Shown one piece after another: positions 58,677 through 64,000 of a stretch of DNA of 64,000 nucleotides (positions are counted from its first letter, which is position 1; every line of letters begins with the position of its first letter). The stretch comes from Megalobrama amblycephala (lineage: Eukaryota; Chordata; Actinopteri; Cypriniformes; Xenocyprididae): contig NC_063044.1 of the NCBI RefSeq assembly GCF_018812025.1, positions 70,154,847 through 70,218,846 on the forward strand. The letters run 5' to 3'. The notes under the pieces were generated by a model, which saw only the letters and a program-made list of their open reading frames with translations, searched no databases and had not been told where the DNA came from. The position numbers and the translations under genes were made by a program.

Positions 58677-59960
58677 TAGGGGTTTAACGATATGCTCAGG
58701 TCACGATACGGTACGTATCTCGATACGGAGTTCACAATACGATACATATCACGATATTTTGAACAAAATGAAACTGAAATTCATATAAGATTTATTTAAA
58801 AAACATTAACAAATTTCAATAATTTTTCTTGTTGTACATACAAGATCGCATTTCAAGGTTTAATAAAAACCTTCTGTATTCAAATAAACAGCTGAATAGG
58901 TCTGTCTGTCACTGAAAAAAAATCTTTAAAATTAACAAACTTAGAATTAAGAATCCTAGGAGTTAATTAGTTAATTAATTAAGGGACGTTCACATATTGC
59001 GTCTAAAAATAAGTGGAAGGCGCGGCCGCACCGCTTCTCCTCCTTTCCAATGCACTTTCGCTCCCGTGGCGTCTGTCGTTGCTATGCAACCATGAACTGC
59101 GCTCGCCAAGAGGATCAGGAAATTTCAGGAAAAGAAAAAATTTATTTCTAGCCCTTGCATTAGCTTTACTACTAGATATATTTATGGAGATAAGATATAA
59201 AAACCACCCTGTACAGCTATGATCAGTTGTTCGACTGAGATTTCGATGCTTTGTTACGGAAAGGCCATAGCTGATCGGTTGGTTTTTGTCACATGGCCTG
59301 CGGTGCACTTGCGGCATTCTGAAAAGTTGAGAATTTTTCATCTTGATGCACCTGGAAAATGCACCGCATACGCGCCGCTTCACTAAAGATTGGCGCCTCG
59401 CCTATTTTTGACGGACGCCGCGTCCAAGACGCGCAGCTCAAATACAAAATAAAGTCAAAATAATCACCCTGAGTAAACTCCAGCTCATATTTCACATCAC
59501 TAGGAGGTCATAAACTGAAGACGAGATTCAAAGTTGAAAAACTTGAAATTTCTTTGTTTTTGTTGTCCATAACTGGAATTTTAAGTGTATTAACTTCATC
59601 TGTATGGCTACAGCAAAATAAAATATGGCATAGCAATAAACACAATTAAACCGGGCAAAATATAACCATTTAGCCATTAAAAACATGAAAAAAATCAACG
59701 AAAACAACGTCAGACAGGTAAATCTAGTGGTCTCGCGAATCCAGCCGCTTCGCTTCTGAAACACTTCTGGTGTGAGTTGACACCGCGCAGAGGATGGAAC
59801 AAAACCTTGCCGGAGCCGTAACGTGCTGCACACGCGTGCAGTGTAAACGAGGCTTTAGATTGCCATCATATCGTAAAAGTATCGACATCACTCTGCGATA
59901 CATATCGTAACATTTTTGCATTGCAAAATATCGTACTGCGATTTTATCGTTACACCCCTA
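58677..59960. mobile_element. hAT-family element with TAGGGGTGTAACGATA-type ends
   Basis: The 8-bp duplication TGATTAAG (58669-58676, 59961-59968) flanks ends TAGGGGTTTAACGATA and TATCGTTACACCCCTA-like sequence. Sub-terminal ACGATAC/GTATCG phrases are repeated at both sides. The interior (58985-59410) has GC-rich ends (GGGACGTTCACATATTGCG) suggestive of a further nested element. No transposase. Confidence 0.9.
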
Positions 59961-59968
59961 TGATTAAG

Positions 59969-60866
59969 TCATTTTTAAAAGTGATTATTTTTGGAAGTTT
60001 TTTATTTTTGACAGGTGTTGAGGCTGTTGCACATAGAAGTGTGTGTTTAGTCATGGGCTTAAGTCGGTTAAAGGATGGAATCACTGTTTTTGTGAACTTT
60101 GACCTGTGTTTCACAGTTTAAGATGTTTTTTTCTTCGTATTGCTTTTTCCCGTGGATTGCATTAGCTGCTGGAGTGACGCTCATGTTATGAATGTAACAC
60201 GAGAACTGTTAGTGCATATAAAGTACAAATCTGTTTGATTAGAGACAATTGAAAATATTTGTTAATTTTTTTTTGTACTTCTTACATTTTGATTGAGAAG
60301 CAGTTATGGATTAATTAAATGCAGGCAATTATCTTGGCCGATTGCAATGTTTTTTTTTTGTAAGTGTGATCTTCCAGTGCTGATTTTTGCCAATTCTGAT
60401 TTTCTCTCTAAGAACTATTATTGACAGCATAACAAAAATCTTCTTTTCTTCAATACAAAATACAATTTTCATAAAATGTTATTAAATATTACAATGTTCT
60501 ACAGTATGTGCGTTGTAAATCTGTTAATCATTCAGATGAGGGAACATTGTGCACACGATTTAGCGAATGATCTTGTGCGGGGCTCCATACGTTATTGCCT
60601 GTGTGAATGTATTCAATGTTATTGCATGAATGTCATCAGTGTTGGTCAGTGCAGTGAATCAATGCCATTGAAACTGGTAATAATACAGCTCAGTTGAACC
60701 TTGTAAAGTGGAGATGAAAGTTAAAATAATCAACACCTTGTTTCATTATGTGATGTATGGTAATTGTGTTATTACTCCTTACCTGTTGAGGGCGCTCTCC
60801 ATCTGTAAATGTGTGGGTGGATACAACCTGTGGTAACAAGAACAAGAGATGAGTAAAAAAGAGATT
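59969..60866. other. Non-coding
   Basis: AT-rich sequence with short unrecognised ORFs (59921-60121, 60476-60697). Nothing supported. Confidence 0.4.
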
Positions 60867-61386
60867 GGCTGCGTCCGAAAACCTAGGTAGCTGTCTTGCT
60901 GCATCGCTATCTTATAAGAGAATGACTTGTATGGCAGCGTTTGTGCATGAAGGTACCTCACGAAATTGATTTAGGACAGACTTCTGAGGCAGCGTAACAG
61001 TTTAATGATCTACAGCAATATAGCGCGAGTTTTGGTGAGAACTAAATAAATATTTAATTACTACAGTAGTAATTTCTCGATAGAAATGATATCAAAATTG
61101 AAATGTTGATCAAAATCGTACATTTATACACAAACTGAGCAGCAAACGCAACCTTCGGACGCCATCTTTATTTTTCTAGCTCAACTGTCACAGAATGGAA
61201 AGCACAGGATTGTGGGATATCAAAGGCAGCTAAGGATACATCTATGCTTCCTTCAAAAATCGATCTGAGGAAGGTATCTCATGAGACAGGAAGTGAAGCT
61301 AACATTGGATTCGGACGCGCCTTGATGCCTTCTTACCTTGAAATGTGTCCTCGGAAGGCAGCATTTTTCAGTTTTCGGACGCAGCC
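60867..61386. mobile_element. MITE with GGCTGCGTCCGAAAAC ends
   Basis: GGCTGCGTCCGAAAAC at the left pairs with GTTTTCGGACGCAGCC at the right, 520 bp apart. Next to the termini, CTAGGTAGCTGTCTTGCTGC and CGGAAGGCAGCATTTTTC also partly correspond. No clear target duplication. Confidence 0.75.
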
Positions 61387-61464
61387 ATAGTCACGTTCAT
61401 CTGGTGTCTCTGTAAATTATTAAAATATACACACAACAAATATTACAATATCACATGGTGTCAA

Positions 61465-63655
61465 AAAAAACGATGGAGCAGTTGAAGCCTCCTAACAGTT
61501 TGTTTTGAAGGAAATCTGGCAGAAAACTGTTGAACGTGGATTCAAAAGTTTGACCTGTATCTCGTTGCAACTGGCAATGCAGAGAAGAGTGACAAAGTAA
61601 AGTGTGCAACATTTTTTTCACGTGGCTGAAGATGATGCTATAAGGGTATTTAATACCATTGATTTTGATGATGATGTGGATGATTTTGATGTGCTCAAAG
61701 AAAAGTTTAGAGATTACTGTGAGCCAAGAAAGAACATTACGTATCTGAGGCATATCTTTTTCACGAGAGCATAGGGACCGAACGAAACCATTGATGCATA
61801 CATGACCGACTTGAAAAATAAGGCAAAATATTGTGAATTTAGACTATTAACTGATGACTTGATTAAAGATCACATTGTCTGTGTTGTTAACAATGACACC
61901 ATGAGAGCTAGGCTTCTTAGGGAAGTGGATTTGAACCTAGCGAAGGCTACTTGGGTAAAGTTGGTTTTATATTCACACATTCGGACTTCTGATAAATTCA
62001 GACTTTTCAATAAATGTGCAATAAATTAATGTTTGCGAATTTTAACCAGCAACATGATATTGACAACCAACGATTGTCAACTTACAACATTTTTCACGAA
62101 ACTGAACAAAGTCAACAGACAGCTAGCAAATGGCTGGCACAAATGAATACAGTCTCTACCTTGGAAAGTGAAAACAAGAAATGGATGCAGGAAGTCAGAA
62201 TAAACAAGTGCATACTAACCTTTAAGCTAGACACAGGAGCAGAGTGTAACGTGTTGTCCTATAAAGACTTTGAGAAAACCTCTAACAAGACAACATCACT
62301 GAAGAAGTCAAACTGCTCGTTAGTTACATATTCAGGCCACACGATGGAGCCAAAGGTCAAGGTAATGCTCAAATGTGGTTACAAAGAAGATGAGTTTGAG
62401 CTAGAATTCCAAATTGTAGATGAGGATTCACCAGCTATCCAGGAAGAGAAGCATGCTCCAAACTCGGACTGATTAAAAGAATTTACAAAGAAGAGAACAA
62501 AGACCAAACTGACATTCTGAATGAATACAAAGATGTGTTTACTGGTTAAGAATGTGTACCAGGACTGCACCATATACAGCTCAACCCATATGTCGCCAAA
62601 GTATTCTCAGTGCTTGATGCCAGTCATGGGTTTGGCAAGTACAGCTGGATGAAGATAGCTTCAAACTATATACTTTCAACACTTTTTTGGGAGATACCGG
62701 TTCTTGAGACTTCCCTTTGGCATAGTGTCAGCTGCAGAAGTGTTTCAAAAGTGCATTGCACAAAGACTAGAAGACTCAGATGGAGTTATGAACATAGTAG
62801 ATGACATTCTGGTGTGGGGTGAAGACATGGAACAACATGACAAGAGACTATGACAACTGCTAGATAGAATTAGAAGCATTAATCTAGAAGTTGAACAAAG
62901 ACAAATGCAAGATCAGGATGACTGAAGTCAGCAATGTTTGACACATTCTGACTGCAGGGTTGAAGCCAGACAAAGAGAAAGTCAGAGCGATACAGAACAT
63001 GCCAGAGCCTGTGGACAAAGCTGCACTAATGAGGTTCTTAGGCCTGCTGCAGTATCTGGCCAAGTTTGTTCCAAACATGTCAGACATCAGTGCTCCGCTG
63101 AGGAAACTTCTAGAGAGTAATATAGCTTGGCATTGGGAGTCAGAACAACAAAAGAGCTTTGAAAAATTGAAGTCACTTGTGAGCAACGCCCCAGTGTTGA
63201 AGTACTTCAATTTCAACAAAAATGTAATGCTGTCAGTGGATGCAAGTGCTGAAGGTCTGGGAGCAGTGTTGCTCCAAGAAGGCCAACCAGTGGCATTTGG
63301 CTCAAGTTCTCTTACTGAGTGTCAGAAAAGATATGCCCAAATAGAAAAAGAGCTCTTGGCGATTGTCTATGGATGCGAGAGGTTCCACCAGTATGTCTAT
63401 GGGAAGACAGTACAAGTGGAGACGGATCATAAGCCCCTGGAGACAGTATTCAAAAAGTCTCTCCAAAAAGCTCCTCTGAGACTCCAGAGAATGCTGATGA
63501 GATTGCAGCTCTATGATTTACGTATCAGCTACAAGTCTGGCAAAGAGTTGTATAAAAGAACTATCTGAGCCACTCTTGGAAGATGAGTTACAAGTTCATT
63601 CTGTTGCAGTTTGCCAATTTCAAAAGAGAAGCTGAACACATTCAGAACTGCAACA
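61465..63655 (+). pseudogene. Gypsy-type LTR retrotransposon, gag-pol remnant
   Basis: The order is gag, protease, reverse transcriptase, RNase H. Gag-like residues (DDFDVLKEKFRDYCEPRKN) run to about 61990. A protease frame (62014-62472) has the active-site LDTGAECN. The RT region (62500-62940) is broken by several shifts, yet keeps VDDILVWGEDMEQHDKR in one frame. The RT-end and RNase H frame (62960-63568) is open, with RFLGLLQYLAKFVPNMS, SVDASAEGLGAVLLQ and ETDHKPLETVFKK. The copy is dead. No LTR, integrase or envelope is visible; it is cut at about 63660 by a dispersed repeat. Confidence 0.9.
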
Positions 63656-63663
63656 GCAGAAGA

Positions 63664-64000
63664 TGAAGAGGCAAGGCAAGGCAATTTTATTTGTATAGCA
63701 CATTTCATACACAGTGGTAATTCAAAGTGCTTTACATAAAAAAGAATAATTAAAATAGAACATAAGGAATAGAAATAACAGTATGCATTAAAAGCAGAAT
63801 AACAAGATGATACATAAAAGATATAAAATACATCAAAAATGAAATAAAAACAGGAAAAGGAATTAAAAGAATAAAAAGATAATACGTATAAAATAAAGTG
63901 CAAACAGTTTGGACATAGCACAGTGCTCAATCAGCAAATGCATAGATAAAAAGATGTGTTTTGAGTCTGGATTTGAATGTGGCTACAGTTGGAGCACATC
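63664..64000 (+). repeat. Dispersed teleost repeat interrupting the Gypsy remnant
   Basis: GGCAAGGCAATTTTATTTGT, TTCAAAGTGCTTTACATAAA and GATGTGTTTTGAGTCTGGAT are phrases of a very common fish repeat. It runs off the window end. Confidence 0.7.

Noticed and set aside
61465..63655. An endogenous retrovirus with envelope
   Set aside because: Only gag, protease, RT and RNase H relics of Gypsy type are visible; no envelope or LTR is present in the window.

Overview
The window is nuclear DNA of a teleost fish, most likely a cyprinid (carp, minnow or zebrafish relative). The reasons are: split vertebrate genes with GT-AG introns; a fish-type TRIM/NLR SPRY exon; a small secreted fish C-type lectin; and a very dense load of repeat types that are common in cyprinid genomes (hAT, Harbinger, Tc1, TTAA-flanked elements, DIRS-like and Gypsy remnants, palindromic minisatellites). 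Family names are from recognition alone, because no database could be searched.

Host genes. At 768-2129 lie the last two exons of a TRIM- or NLR-type protein ending in a PRY-SPRY (B30.2) domain. At 16287-22020 lies a complete seven-exon C-type lectin gene of about 156 residues, with a signal peptide and EPN and WND motifs; several transposons sit in its introns. A promoter plus non-coding first exon occurs twice (about 22465-22840 and 58066-58440), a duplicated gene start whose coding exons are not visible here.

Mobile DNA. The main find is a 10,513-bp transposon at 31012-41524, bounded by matching terminal inverted repeats and a 6-bp target duplication (GGGTTC). It carries two convergent genes: an IS3/retroviral-integrase-like DDE transposase (31502-32980, two exons) and, on the other strand, a multi-exon HECT-type E3 ubiquitin ligase (41173-33901). 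Both genes start just inside arrays of an 18-24 bp hairpin repeat that lie next to the termini. A decayed Tc1 element sits in the big HECT-gene intron. The transposase and the first large HECT-gene exon each show one apparent frameshift, both in homopolymer runs. Other elements with boundaries read directly: hAT at 42345-44047, 44411-46737 and 58677-59960 (8-bp duplications found for all three); Harbinger-like at 25085-25952 (CTT duplication); TTAA-flanked at 14654-16036 and 19574-20204; TA-flanked at 17633-18466, 36319-37872 and 45236-45563.

Tandem repeats. A 42-bp palindrome-rich satellite fills 2952-5110, and an array of about 48 copies of a roughly 140-bp monomer fills about 49640-56330, followed by a long GATA tract. 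The right end of the window is a broken Gypsy-type retrotransposon (61465-63655) cut by a dispersed teleost repeat.

Apart from the two host genes, the duplicated promoter and the transposon genes, the window looks like repeat-derived, non-coding DNA.
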